A stretch of 64,000 bases of DNA from an uncultured Myxococcales bacterium (lineage in GTDB: Bacteria > Myxococcota_A > UBA9042): contig CAIYWC010000134.1 of assembly GCA_903929795.1 (NCBI GenBank), positions 1 to 64,000 of the forward strand. Direction: 5' to 3'. Positions within the stretch are counted from its first letter, which is position 1. Each line of letters begins with the position of its first letter. Under the pieces are notes generated by a model, which made no database searches, was not told where the DNA came from, and was given only the letters and a program-made list of their open reading frames with translations. The translations under genes were made by a program, and so were the position numbers. Positions 16,686 through 25,295 of the stretch are shown here, in pieces.

Positions 16686-17232
16686 ACTCGGCGCCGATCG
16701 ACAGCGACTTCGCGCGCACGCGGCGACCCTTGCCGGTTGCCTCGACGATGCGCTTGCGGGCGTTGCGGAGCACCTCGCCGTCCTCCGGATGCGGTGACGC
16801 GGCGATCAGCTCGATCGGCGCCGGCAGCCCGCCTTCCACCAGCATGTCGGACAGTGTCGTCATCGCCGCCCAGGTGCAGATCGCCTCGTTCAGCTTGCTC
16901 CAGGCGGGATGCAGCGGGCAGGGCTCAGCCGGCCGGCAGTTACCCCAGCCAAACGCGCAGTGCGTCGGATCGGGCCGATAGTCAGCGGCGATCATGATGT
17001 CCAGCGCGCGGATGTAGCGCGGCGGCAGCGCCAGCACGAAGCCGCCGTGGTGGCCTTTTTGCGATTTCAGCAGCCCCGCCACCACCAGCCGTCGCATGAG
17101 CTTGGACAGGTAGTGCGGGGGCACGTTGGTCGCCGCGGCGAGATCGTGGGCGCGCACCGGCTGGGTCGTCGGCAAGTTGGCGATGTAGGCCATCGCGCGC
17201 AGGGCATATTCGACAGTCTGTGGTAGTTGCAT
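16684..17232 (-). CDS. Rrf2-family transcriptional regulator with Fe-S-type cysteines
   Basis: 182 residues. The start MQLPQTVEYALRAM and a winged helix-turn-helix in residues 20-70 (VPPHYLSKLMRRL, GGFVLALPP) are typical of Rrf2 proteins. Three Cys at residues about 91-105 (HCAFGWGNCRPAEPC) match the cluster-ligand region of IscR/NsrR-like members, so redox, iron or NO sensing is likely. An additional C-terminal extension is basic. An upstream ATG at 17256 is possible, but the family N-terminus favours 17232. It is divergent from the barrel-protein gene, and a palindrome lies between their promoters. Confidence 0.85.
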   Translation of the reverse strand: MQLPQTVEYALRAMAYIANLPTTQPVRAHDLAAATNVPPHYLSKLMRRLVVAGLLKSQKGHHGGFVLALPPRYIRALDIMIAADYRPDPTHCAFGWGNCRPAEPCPLHPAWSKLNEAICTWAAMTTLSDMLVEGGLPAPIELIAASPHPEDGEVLRNARKRIVEATGKGRRVRAKSLSIGAE

Positions 17233-17363
17233 TGGCGGATCCGGAAAGCGCGTCATGTTGCCCAACGCCGGTTGCGGTTGCGTAAAATGTGCAGCTGGCT
17301 CGACCCGCTGGTCGCGACCCAACGAGCGCCGCAGAACCCGCCGGTGCAGGCTGATTGTCCCCA

Positions 17364-17392
17364 ACTTTGCACGCGACATCGGCGGCAGTCAA
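17364..17392 (-). promoter_or_regulatory. promoter for the Rrf2 gene
   Basis: TTGACT (17392-17387), 17-base spacer, CAAAGT (17369-17364). The -10 box is identical to that before the HAD gene. Confidence 0.45.
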
Positions 17393-17394
17393 CT

Positions 17395-17410
17395 GCTGAC
17401 TTGCGTCAGC
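17395..17410. promoter_or_regulatory. candidate operator palindrome
   Basis: GCTGAC-TTGC-GTCAGC, a perfect six-base inverted repeat with four-base centre. It lies directly between the -35 boxes of the divergent Rrf2 and barrel-protein promoters, where an autoregulating Rrf2 protein would bind. Binding is inference. Confidence 0.4.
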
Positions 17411-17415
17411 CGCGC

Positions 17416-17444
17416 TTGACGGTGCCCGGTACGGTCGCCATGCT
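17416..17444 (+). promoter_or_regulatory. promoter for the barrel protein/phosphoesterase operon
   Basis: TTGACG (17416-17421), 17-base spacer, CATGCT (17439-17444). Transcription would begin near 17451, just before GGAAGG at 17453-17458, which supports the GTG at 17464 as start. Confidence 0.4.
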
Positions 17445-17463
17445 GCTGGGCTGGAAGGTGGAT

Positions 17464-18339
17464 GTGCGCCGCAGCTTGTTGACAGTCCTGGCCCTGCTCG
17501 CGCCCGCGGTCGCCCATGCGACGCCGTTCGAAAGCCTTTCCCACGGCGCCATCGCCGACGTCAGCGTGGGTACAACGCCCGTGGGCGACCTGCTGATGGG
17601 CGAGTTGGGCGTCCAGTCGCTGGGCGTGATGACGTCCCAGGACGGGCGGTTTCTGCATCAGTGGCAAGGCTTTCTGGCGGTGAAAGGCGGCGAGCTGGCC
17701 GCCGCACACCCGTACACGCCGCTGCTGGGCGGGCGCGCGAAGGCCCTGCTGGAGTCGGGCTACCGGTTCGCCGCGGAACAGCCGTGGAGTCCTTACGCCG
17801 GCGTGCGCTTGGGCGGCGACGTGCAAGTCCTGCTGCCGTTCACGGTGGCGCCCAACCAATTGAATACCGTCAACAATATCGACGGCGTGGGCGATGTCAA
17901 CGTCAGCTGGCTGGTGCGGCTGGCGGGTGGCGAATCCTACATTGCCGGCGATCGGGCGCTGCTGCTTTCCGGCTTTGTGCAAGGCTGGGCGCGCGCGGCG
18001 GAGGCCAACCAGCCGAGCGCCGGGTTTATCGATCTCGGCCTCGCGGCGCGCTATGACGTCGCACGGTCGCTGGCGCTGTCGATGGAGGCCCTCTGGGGCA
18101 CGACGCCGGGCAAGACCAACGCCGCGCTCGCGCTCACGGACGTGACCACGCACGCGCAGGTGGAATTCGACTGTCGCAAAGTCTTCGCCAACGGCATGTG
18201 GCTCAGCGGAGCGGTGTCGTACAGCACGCAGGCCGACACGCTCCGCTACCCGAGCATGACCTACAACGCCCGCACCGCGCCGACGATCGGCTTGACCGTG
18301 TTGTACGGCTTTGCGCTCGGCAAACAGGAGTGGCCATGA
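17464..18339 (+). CDS. exported beta-barrel-like outer-membrane protein
   Basis: 291 residues, unrecognised at family level. A Sec signal peptide ends AVAHA near residue 19. The rest has alternating strands and Gly/aromatic turns (YRFAAEQPWSPYAGVRLGG, GLTVLYGFALG at the end), as in small outer-membrane barrels. I chose GTG 17464 with GGAAGG five bases upstream; the ATG at 17440 lies inside the -10 region. Its stop overlaps the ATG of the phosphoesterase gene (ATGA), so the two are coupled. Transcription is probably controlled by the divergent Rrf2 regulator. Confidence 0.7.
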   Translation: MRRSLLTVLALLAPAVAHATPFESLSHGAIADVSVGTTPVGDLLMGELGVQSLGVMTSQDGRFLHQWQGFLAVKGGELAAAHPYTPLLGGRAKALLESGYRFAAEQPWSPYAGVRLGGDVQVLLPFTVAPNQLNTVNNIDGVGDVNVSWLVRLAGGESYIAGDRALLLSGFVQGWARAAEANQPSAGFIDLGLAARYDVARSLALSMEALWGTTPGKTNAALALTDVTTHAQVEFDCRKVFANGMWLSGAVSYSTQADTLRYPSMTYNARTAPTIGLTVLYGFALGKQEWP

Positions 18340-19682
18340 AGCGCCTGATGTCGCTGCTGCTGCTGCTTTTGCCGTTGGCGTGCGATCCGCAGCACGCGGA
18401 TTGGGGCCTGGGCGCCATCGCGACGATGCAGACGCCGCCGGATGACCCGAAGCTGGCGTGCGGTGTCGTGCTGCCCGTGGACACGCTGGCGGACCAGCGC
18501 GCGGCGTGCACTTTTGCGACGGGGACGCCGGCCGCGGCCTCGCTGGGCGTGGCGGCAACGACGGCGGCGGCGATCCCCATCCGCCACGTGATTGTGCTGA
18601 TGAAGGAGAATCGCAGCTTTGACCACCTGCTCGGCCGCCTGCACGACCAGGGCCAGACTGACGTGGAGGTGATCCCGGCGCGGTTCACCAATCCGGACAT
18701 GGACGGCGTGCCGGTGGGGCCGTTTCACCAGACCAACACGTGCCTGGCCGAAGATCCCGGTCACCAGGCGGCGGACATGGCGCTGTGCCTGGACGGCGGG
18801 CTGATGGACGGCTTCGTGGTCAGCGCGGCGCAGACGACCGCCTCGGATGGTCGGTGGGCGATGGGCGTGTACGAGGAGCCGGAGCTGCCGTTCAACAACT
18901 GGCTGGCGCGGACTTTTGCGCTCAGCGACCGGCATTTTTCCGCGATGGCGGGTGGCACGTATGGCAACCGCAACTTCCTGCTTTTTGGCAGCAACGCGAC
19001 GGTCGTCGACACCGGCATCGTCTATCCGCCGCCCAACACGCCATCGGTCTTGCAACTGCTGATGAATGCTGGTTTTACTTGGGGCGCCTACTCGGACAGC
19101 GAGGTGTTCAGCGGCGCGATGGATTGGCACCAGGGCGACCCGGGCGTGCACACGCTCAGCGACTTTTTGGCCGCGGTGGACCAGGGCACGCTGCCGAACG
19201 TGGCCTTTGTCGACGCCGAGGAATACCTGACCGACGACCACCCTGACGCGGATCTGCAGGCCGGCGAGGCGTGGACCCGCAACATTTACACGCACGTCGT
19301 GAAGAGCCCGCAGTGGCCGCGGCTGGCGATGCTGTGGACGTACGACGAAGGCGGCGCCTTCTTTGACCACATTCCACCGCCGGACGCGTGCTCGCCGACC
19401 GCGGATTCACCGTTCCATTCGCTGGGCACGCGCGTGCCGTTTGTGGCGATTTCGCCATGGGCCAAGCGGCATTACGTCTCGCACGTTGTGCAGGATCACA
19501 CGGCAATCACCCGGTTCATCGAAGTGCTCTTCGGCCTGCCGGCGCTCACCGCACGCGATGCCAACGCGGACGCGCTGCTGGACTTGTTCGATTTTTCCTG
19601 CACGCGTGACCTGACGGTCGAGGCGCCGCCGGCTGCTGGCAAGGGCGCGTGCGTCAATCCCGCGCCGCCTGGGACGCATTGA
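18336..19682 (+). CDS. phosphoesterase-family lipoprotein (phospholipase C / acid phosphatase type)
   Basis: 448 residues. MKRLMSLLLLLLPLAC is a lipoprotein signal peptide with lipobox LPLAC. The body matches the PF04185 family: HVIVLMKENRSFDHLLG near residue 87 (the nucleophile and metal region), SDRHFSAMAGGTYGNRNF, and TYDEGGAFFDHIPPP with conserved Asp/Glu/His metal ligands. These enzymes hydrolyse phosphodiesters such as phospholipids outside the cytoplasm. AGGAG lies upstream inside the preceding gene. Phosphate or lipid scavenging at the cell surface is the likely role; the real substrate cannot be read from sequence. Confidence 0.85.
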   Translation: MKRLMSLLLLLLPLACDPQHADWGLGAIATMQTPPDDPKLACGVVLPVDTLADQRAACTFATGTPAAASLGVAATTAAAIPIRHVIVLMKENRSFDHLLGRLHDQGQTDVEVIPARFTNPDMDGVPVGPFHQTNTCLAEDPGHQAADMALCLDGGLMDGFVVSAAQTTASDGRWAMGVYEEPELPFNNWLARTFALSDRHFSAMAGGTYGNRNFLLFGSNATVVDTGIVYPPPNTPSVLQLLMNAGFTWGAYSDSEVFSGAMDWHQGDPGVHTLSDFLAAVDQGTLPNVAFVDAEEYLTDDHPDADLQAGEAWTRNIYTHVVKSPQWPRLAMLWTYDEGGAFFDHIPPPDACSPTADSPFHSLGTRVPFVAISPWAKRHYVSHVVQDHTAITRFIEVLFGLPALTARDANADALLDLFDFSCTRDLTVEAPPAAGKGACVNPAPPGTH

Positions 19683-19712
19683 CAGGCTGGTGGTCTTCCG
19701 CGCGCCCGGCGG

Positions 19713-21149
19713 CTATTTCCCAACAAATCCAGTCCATTGGTGGCTGTGCGTGCCGTCGGTCGACTCCAAAATGAACAGCGCTCCGGCGAGCTGCGAGTCG
19801 TACTTTTTGACGTGAATCGTCAGGTTCAGCGTGTCGCCATTGCCGCCCGTCGCCGTGTCGAACGTGCCGGTCAGCAGCGCTGTCGTGCCCATGTACGCGC
19901 TGAAATCGTAGAACTGCACCGTGATCGGCACGCTCATCTCGCCCGTGGAGAACAGGCCAATCGGCACGACGACGGTCTGGCCCGACGGCGCGGCGATGCC
20001 CTTGGTCAGAACCGTGGAGCCGTAATTGTCGATAATGTGTACGGAACTGAGCGATATCGGCATTGCGTTGAAGTAGACCTCACCGGCGGGCGCGGGCACG
20101 CAGGGGTCCTGACCGGCGGCGGCGGCGGCGTTGGACCACACGCGGACGACCGGCAGCGCGAAGCCGTCGGGTTGGATGTTCACGTCGGGCTCGTACTCGC
20201 ACATGTCCGCGATTTCACCGCCATTTGCCACGCTCCACGCGGTGCTGTTGGTGTCGACGTCAGCATAGGCTGGCTCGGTGTTGGGATCCGGATCGGTCGC
20301 CGCTTCAACGACCTCGTGCGAGAACGCGCCCGCGAACGCCTGCGCGATCGTCACGCCGCCGGTCGCCTCATTGGCGCACTCGCAGACGACCGCGTACGCG
20401 ACTTCCACGCTGCCGACCATTTCCGAATCGTGGTAGCCGTCGTAGTCGTTGCAGCAGACGCCGCCGGAGCTGTCCGTGTACGTGGTGCCGTCCGGGATGA
20501 CGAACACGTACACCGCGCCGTCGACGATCGGCCCCCACACCTTGCCGTTGCCCAGGTTGGCCTTGAGCGCGCCCAAGACATTGTTTTCCGTGGCATTTGC
20601 CGTCGCCGCCGTCGTCATCATCAGCGACTTGCCAACCTGCAGCGCGCCGATTCCGTACTCGCCCACGACCTGGTTCCACCACGGCTGCGTGCTCATCGCC
20701 GCTGCCAGCGCCTCAATCTCAGACTGCAGGGCATCGTTGGCGTAGAAGATCGGCACCACAGTAGGGTTGGTCAGCAAATTGCCTTTGCTATTGATGACTT
20801 GTGACTGCGGCAGGTGGCTCGCCGTGACAAACGGTCCGCCGCCTGTGTCCGCCGCTGTGTCCGCAGCTGTGTCCGCCGCTGCTGCGTCGGAGCCGTTCGC
20901 GTCGGCGCCGTTCGCGTCGGCGCCGGTGCTGTCCGGGCCCACCGCGTCGGCCCCCGCGCTGTCCGCGGCCGTCGTCCCGTCTTCGGCGCCCAACGCCGCG
21001 TCGCCGCTGCTGTCCGCGGTGGAAACTGCCACGCCGCCACCGCCGGCCGTCGTTGTCCCGCAGGCCACCAAGCCCAGGACTCCCGCGCCGGCGAATGCCA
21101 GACCGCACAGGGTCGGCCAACGATGTGAAATTGCTGTGAATGCGCGCAT
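19713..21149 (-). CDS. secreted lipoprotein with HEVVEAATDP metalloprotease-like motif
   Basis: 478 residues. The signal peptide ends in lipobox GLVAC (near residue 30), followed by a long Ala/Asp/Gly-rich spacer (to about residue 107). The globular part has SHEVVEAATDPDPN and later GGEIADMCEY, the pattern seen in secreted proteins with an HExxE-type zinc site. A C-terminal beta-rich domain follows. GGGAG eight bases before ATG 21149 sets the start. Proteolytic activity is inferred from the motif; a non-catalytic surface role is possible. It converges with the phosphoesterase gene 30 bases away. Confidence 0.65.
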   Translation of the reverse strand: MRAFTAISHRWPTLCGLAFAGAGVLGLVACGTTTAGGGGVAVSTADSSGDAALGAEDGTTAADSAGADAVGPDSTGADANGADANGSDAAAADTAADTAADTGGGPFVTASHLPQSQVINSKGNLLTNPTVVPIFYANDALQSEIEALAAAMSTQPWWNQVVGEYGIGALQVGKSLMMTTAATANATENNVLGALKANLGNGKVWGPIVDGAVYVFVIPDGTTYTDSSGGVCCNDYDGYHDSEMVGSVEVAYAVVCECANEATGGVTIAQAFAGAFSHEVVEAATDPDPNTEPAYADVDTNSTAWSVANGGEIADMCEYEPDVNIQPDGFALPVVRVWSNAAAAAGQDPCVPAPAGEVYFNAMPISLSSVHIIDNYGSTVLTKGIAAPSGQTVVVPIGLFSTGEMSVPITVQFYDFSAYMGTTALLTGTFDTATGGNGDTLNLTIHVKKYDSQLAGALFILESTDGTHSHQWTGFVGK

Positions 21150-21387
21150 GGCCCGTTCTCCCGCCGCATCGCGCGGCCCGCCAGAGACTACTGGCGCCGG
21201 CGCCGCTGGGCAAGCGGGTTTCACGCCGTCTCACGGGCGAAATCCACGCGCCGTCCGTCGCCGCCGCCTGTCGCGGCGCTCAAGCCGGACTGGGTGAATC
21301 ACTTGAAATGACTGCTGAAGAAGTGTGCCAGTGGCATTTGCGCTCCGCGAGGAGTACACAGCACGCCGCCAACCGCTGGAGGGCGCC

Positions 21388-21948
21388 ATGACCGACCGTG
21401 CTGAGCTGATTCGCGACCTGGAGAACCGTTTTCGCTTGCTTTCCGAGCTGTTGTACGACACGAGCGTGGATTCCGCGCTGGCGGATGCGGCCGTGGCGCC
21501 GCTGCTGGACGAGAACGTGCGGTTCACCGATCCGTGGCAGCAGGGGACGGGGCGCGGAAAATATCGCCTTGGAATCGCAGGGTTTCACGCGATGTTTCGC
21601 TTCAAGCTGGAGATTACCCAGTTGAACGTCCAATTGGCGGCCGATGGTGCGAGCGGTCGGGCGATCACCGATGGCATCATGAACCTGCAGCCGCTGGGCC
21701 GGGTTTTCACCTATCCGCTGCGGACGATCCTGGTGTACGACTTCACGCTCTCGGACCTGGCATCGCCGACGCCGCAGCTGCGGATCTTCGCGCACGAGGA
21801 GATGTGGAGCCTGGCCGACATGATCGCCGCGTTGCCCATCTCCGGCTGGTTCTACCGCCACGTTTTCCGCCCAAGCTTCGCCCGCGGCTTTCTCGTCGCG
21901 TCCTGGCTCAGCGCCCGCGCCCAGGGCCGCTTGCCCAAGGACGCGTGA
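21388..21948 (+). CDS. SnoaL/NTF2-like hypothetical protein
   Basis: 186 residues, no signal peptide. The N-terminal helix and LLDENVRFTDPWQQGTGR, then the strands ITDGIMNLQPLG and RTILVYDFTLS, give the outline of an NTF2-like fold. The C-terminus is amphipathic and hydrophobic (FYRHVFRPSFARGFLVASWL). GGAGGG precedes ATG 21388 with six-base spacing. It stands alone between two minus-strand genes. A function cannot be assigned. Confidence 0.65.
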   Translation: MTDRAELIRDLENRFRLLSELLYDTSVDSALADAAVAPLLDENVRFTDPWQQGTGRGKYRLGIAGFHAMFRFKLEITQLNVQLAADGASGRAITDGIMNLQPLGRVFTYPLRTILVYDFTLSDLASPTPQLRIFAHEEMWSLADMIAALPISGWFYRHVFRPSFARGFLVASWLSARAQGRLPKDA

Positions 21949-22094
21949 CCGAAAAACTGTCACAAGTCCGCCTGCTGCCAGCTGCAGCGCCAACCACGCC
22001 CGTCCTCGGCGCTACATGCGGCGACACGGGATGAACTCGATTGACCATTTATCCCAGGCCCCAAGGCCGGGCAGGGCGCGCGCCGCCGGATGCG

Positions 22095-22745
22095 CTACGG
22101 CAGCGGCTGGCCCTTCACTTTCGCCAACACGCTGGAATACTGATTGTTCAGCGTCCGCACCGCCGTGCTGGTATCCGAGTCCGCGGCGTTGATGTGGTTG
22201 ATAAATTCGACGATGGCCACCGCCGGCTCGCCGGCCACTTCCCGCACGGTTATCGAGCCTTCCAGCAACGTGATGAAGCTGGTGCCGTCGACTTTCTGGT
22301 AGCGGATCAGCGCCAGTTGCGGGTCCGAAAATGTGCCGTCGGGCACGCCGTAGCGCCACTGCTCGTCCCAATTTACGATGCTTTTGTCATAATGAATCAG
22401 GAAACTGAAGGCATATTCGGGCTCGTTGTTGAGCGCGACGGTGTGGGAATCGGTGCCGTGGCGGTCCACGACCACTTCCGGGTCCTGAAAAGCGCGCCAG
22501 ACATCTGCCGGCGCCGCACGGACATACGCCTTGCCATGTGCCCAGCTATAAGCGGATTGTGCGCCCGTCACCACGGAAAGTGTCTCCGGGAAAGTGTCCG
22601 TGGCCGAGGTCGGCAGCGGCGCGGTGTTGTCTTCCAGCGGCCAAACGCCAGCGGCAAGCGGTGTCGTCGTCGTGCACGCCACGGTCAGGCACGCCAAGGC
22701 TATCAAGCGAAAAACCGGTAAAATTGCCGAAAAATAGATGACCAC
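22095..22745 (-). CDS. lipoprotein with SRPBCC-like domain
   Basis: 216 residues. The signal peptide ends in lipobox LTVAC. The mature part has KAYVRAAPADVWRAFQDPE, typical of the first strand and helices of START/SRPBCC proteins, followed by alternating strands. I chose GTG 22745 (GGTGG six bases upstream) because a good promoter -10 box at 22783-22778 would place transcription start at or after the in-frame ATG at 22772; leaderless translation from that ATG is the alternative. Base composition is somewhat more A+T-rich than its neighbours. The ligand is unknown. Confidence 0.6.
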   Translation of the reverse strand: MVIYFSAILPVFRLIALACLTVACTTTTPLAAGVWPLEDNTAPLPTSATDTFPETLSVVTGAQSAYSWAHGKAYVRAAPADVWRAFQDPEVVVDRHGTDSHTVALNNEPEYAFSFLIHYDKSIVNWDEQWRYGVPDGTFSDPQLALIRYQKVDGTSFITLLEGSITVREVAGEPAVAIVEFINHINAADSDTSTAVRTLNNQYSSVLAKVKGQPLP

Positions 22746-22777
22746 TTTCGACCACCATTCCACCCTTCCCATGCTGC

Positions 22778-22805
22778 AAGTTAGGCGGCGCGCGGCGCGC
22801 GTCAA
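22778..22805 (-). promoter_or_regulatory. promoter for the SRPBCC-like lipoprotein gene
   Basis: TTGACG (22805-22800), 16-base spacer, TAACTT (22783-22778). The -35 box lies 11 bases past the stop of the preceding minus-strand gene. Confidence 0.5.
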
Positions 22806-22815
22806 GCCGGCGGGC

Positions 22816-24027
22816 TCAGTGCAGAAACGCTGCCGGGTGGTCGTTGGCCGCCTGGATCCAGCCCAGACCCAGCGGCGAGCCGCGCAGCGTCAGACCCGCC
22901 GAAGCGCCTTCGCCCGATGCCCAGCGGGCAAAACCGCCAAAAGCCCAGCCATTCCAGGCCCATAGCCCCGGATACACGTTGAGGTGCAGCGACGGCTGGT
23001 AGGTCAGCCCGGCGACAAGCGACATCAGCAGCGACTCGTCGCGATCCCAGAACACGGCGGTCTCCACGACCAGTGAGCCATCCGCGTTCATGACCCGCGC
23101 CGTGCCATCGCCGGTGGCAACCTGCTCCAGGCGGTTCAGCGACGCGCCCACCGCCACGCTCACGTGGTCATGCGCGCTGACGGGCACGCTCGCGCCCGCG
23201 AGCCCTTCCTTGCCGATGTACGCGAAAAATCGCGCGTCAAAGGGCAGTCCAAGTTTGACTTTAAAGGCATAATTTTCGCCCTGATTCGCCAGCCGCATCC
23301 CGTTGGCCAGCACCGGTTGTCCTGGCCAGAAATCGAGCGTCACCGGTCCGCGAAAAAACCGCGCCACGGGGTCGATTGAAAACAGCACAAGTCCCAGCGG
23401 ATTCCAAATCAACATGTCGGCGATCGGATCCTGGTTTGGCCCGCGAAACGAGCCATTCTCGGTGACTTCATTGGTAAATTCGATTGCCACCATGGTCAGC
23501 AGCGCCAGCAGCCGCGGGTGACGGACGTCGTGGAACGCGTACCAGTCGTCCAGCTTGCGGTAGAGCATGCCTTCGCCCAGCGCGTGCATCGTCCAATTGG
23601 GAATGAACTGGCCGTATTGTCGATCAAATCCGCGGACTGGAAAAATCTCGTGGGCCACGAATTGGTTCCAGCCAAAATGACTGCCCGCGTCCCCGGGCTG
23701 CGTCACGTTGCGCCACACGTTGACTGCGCCCGCTTGGTAGTCGATTCCGGTCAAGCTGTCCTGATACGACGGATTGCGCAGGATATCGAACGACGCATTG
23801 AGCCACGCCGTCAGCGGATTGAACTGCGACTCGCTGCCCAAGTCATTGGGATGCCAATACAAACCGCGATCTGCATCCGGCGTCGCGGCCTCGGCCAACG
23901 GCTGGGCCGGCTCGGCTGCGTGGGCCGCCGCAGTCCCGCACAACTGTGCCAACACTGCGAACAGCAACGTATTTCGCCACCGCGCCGACGGCTCGTTCCC
24001 CAGCCTTTGGCGATTCAAAGCCTGCAT
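22816..24027 (-). CDS. exported hypothetical protein
   Basis: 403 residues, not recognised. A signal peptide (NTLLFAVLAQLCGTAAAHA) is followed by aromatic-rich segments including HFGWNQFVAHEIFPVRGFD and WYAFHDVRHPRLLALLTMV, a membrane-like stretch near the centre, and a C-terminal strand-rich part with many Gly and Trp. The shape suggests an outer-membrane or periplasmic protein. The start at 24027 has GGGA upstream and gives the signal peptide. It follows the epimerase gene in the same direction with a 69-base gap. Confidence 0.65.
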   Translation of the reverse strand: MQALNRQRLGNEPSARWRNTLLFAVLAQLCGTAAAHAAEPAQPLAEAATPDADRGLYWHPNDLGSESQFNPLTAWLNASFDILRNPSYQDSLTGIDYQAGAVNVWRNVTQPGDAGSHFGWNQFVAHEIFPVRGFDRQYGQFIPNWTMHALGEGMLYRKLDDWYAFHDVRHPRLLALLTMVAIEFTNEVTENGSFRGPNQDPIADMLIWNPLGLVLFSIDPVARFFRGPVTLDFWPGQPVLANGMRLANQGENYAFKVKLGLPFDARFFAYIGKEGLAGASVPVSAHDHVSVAVGASLNRLEQVATGDGTARVMNADGSLVVETAVFWDRDESLLMSLVAGLTYQPSLHLNVYPGLWAWNGWAFGGFARWASGEGASAGLTLRGSPLGLGWIQAANDHPAAFLH

Positions 24028-24096
24028 CGGCGGTCCCAGCCGCTCCCCGTTTGGCAGGATAGGGCGCGGGATGCCGGCGGCAAGGTGCCCGCCGCG

Positions 24097-25170
24097 CTAC
24101 CGCCGTGCCCCGGTGCTGGTCGGTGTCGCAGCGCCATGGATGCCGGAAATGGTCGCGCGCCCGGGCTGGACGACGACCGCGCGATGGATGGGGCTCGCCG
24201 GGTCTGAAGCCAGAAAGCGCCAGGCGTCCGCGATCGCGACCGCCACTGGCCGCGAGGTGTAGCCCAGCTCGCGCCGCGCCTTGGAATCGTCGACGCGGTA
24301 GTCCGCCGACAGCTGCCGCAGCGCGTATGGCGTCAGCAGCGCCCGCCGGTGCGTCAGCAGCTCCCACGCACGCGCGACCCACGCGAACGGCCAGACCAGC
24401 GCCAGCGGCACAGTCAGCCACGGCGGGTGGAGCCCGGCCGCCTGTGCGACCGAAGTGGCGAGGTTCGAGACCGACATCCATTCGCCGTTCAGCACGTAGG
24501 CCTCGCCGCGGCGCCCCTTTTCGGCCGCCAGCAGCAGGCCGTCCGCCACGTCGCGGACATCAACCCAGTCATAGCCGCCGCTGATCGCCACCGGCATCCC
24601 GTGGCGACCCACGCGGGCCACGAACTGCCCCATCTCCGACAGCCGAAAATCCCACGGACCGAGTACGCCGGTCGGCAGCACCTGCACGGCGTCGAGCCCG
24701 TCGTGCGCCGCGGCTGCAACAAACCGCGACGCCTCGGCCTTGGTCCGCGTGTAATCCTCGCCGGTTGTGGCAAATCCAGCGTTTTCATTCAATTGTCCGC
24801 CGCGCGGCTCGACCAGCGCATGGACCGAGCTCACGTGCACAAGCCGACCGACGCTGCGCTCCCGGCAGGCCGCCACGACGTTGCGGGTCCCGCCGACGTT
24901 GACCTGCCACAACCGCTCGTGCTGGCCCAGCGTGATGCTCACCAGCCCGGCCAGATGAAAGACGACGTCGGCGTCGCGCACTGCCTCGCTCACCGCCGCG
25001 GCATCCGTGACATCCGCATGCGCGACCTCCACCGCCAGACCAGCCAGCGGCGTCAGGTCGTCGCCCGGCTGCACCACCGCGCGCACGCGCTGGCCCTGCG
25101 CGAGCAACTGCCGCACCAGCACGTTGCCCAGATGTCCCGTCGCGCCCGTAACAACATTCAGCTTGGCCAT
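24097..25170 (-). CDS. NAD-dependent epimerase/dehydratase (extended SDR)
   Basis: 357 residues. The Rossmann motif is TGATGHLG (residues 8-15) and the catalytic pair is in YTRTKAEA (YxxxK near residue 147), with HVSSVHAL supplying the Ser/Thr. The C-terminal part contains hydrophobic segments (LTVPLALVWPFAWVA), as in 3-beta-HSD-like and dihydroflavonol-reductase-like SDRs. GGGAGG precedes ATG 25170. The substrate could be a sterol, a sugar nucleotide or a flavonoid-like ketone; the membrane-leaning C-terminus slightly favours a lipid substrate. Confidence 0.85.
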   Translation of the reverse strand: MAKLNVVTGATGHLGNVLVRQLLAQGQRVRAVVQPGDDLTPLAGLAVEVAHADVTDAAAVSEAVRDADVVFHLAGLVSITLGQHERLWQVNVGGTRNVVAACRERSVGRLVHVSSVHALVEPRGGQLNENAGFATTGEDYTRTKAEASRFVAAAAHDGLDAVQVLPTGVLGPWDFRLSEMGQFVARVGRHGMPVAISGGYDWVDVRDVADGLLLAAEKGRRGEAYVLNGEWMSVSNLATSVAQAAGLHPPWLTVPLALVWPFAWVARAWELLTHRRALLTPYALRQLSADYRVDDSKARRELGYTSRPVAVAIADAWRFLASDPASPIHRAVVVQPGRATISGIHGAATPTSTGARR

Positions 25171-25231
25171 GGCTCCTCCCCGCACGTTGCGCTGCGCCTG
25201 TTCAGGCGGCGTCCAGCGCTCAGCGGCAGGG

Positions 25232-25260
25232 AGTTTGGGCGCCAGTCCGGTCACCGTCAA
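25232..25260 (-). promoter_or_regulatory. promoter for the epimerase gene
   Basis: TTGACG (25260-25255), 17-base spacer, CAAACT (25237-25232), about 60 bases before ATG 25170. Confidence 0.5.
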
Positions 25261-25295
25261 GCGTAGAAACAGGTTTCCGTGGGCATTTGTGATGT

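Noticed and set aside
17440-17463. ATG at 17440 as start of the barrel protein
   Set aside because: It falls in the -10 region of the promoter, while GTG 17464 has GGAAGG five bases upstream and gives a better signal peptide.
22746-22772. ATG at 22772 as start of the SRPBCC-like lipoprotein
   Set aside because: The -10 box ends six bases upstream, so only leaderless translation could use it; GTG 22745 has a ribosome binding site and leaves a full lipoprotein signal.
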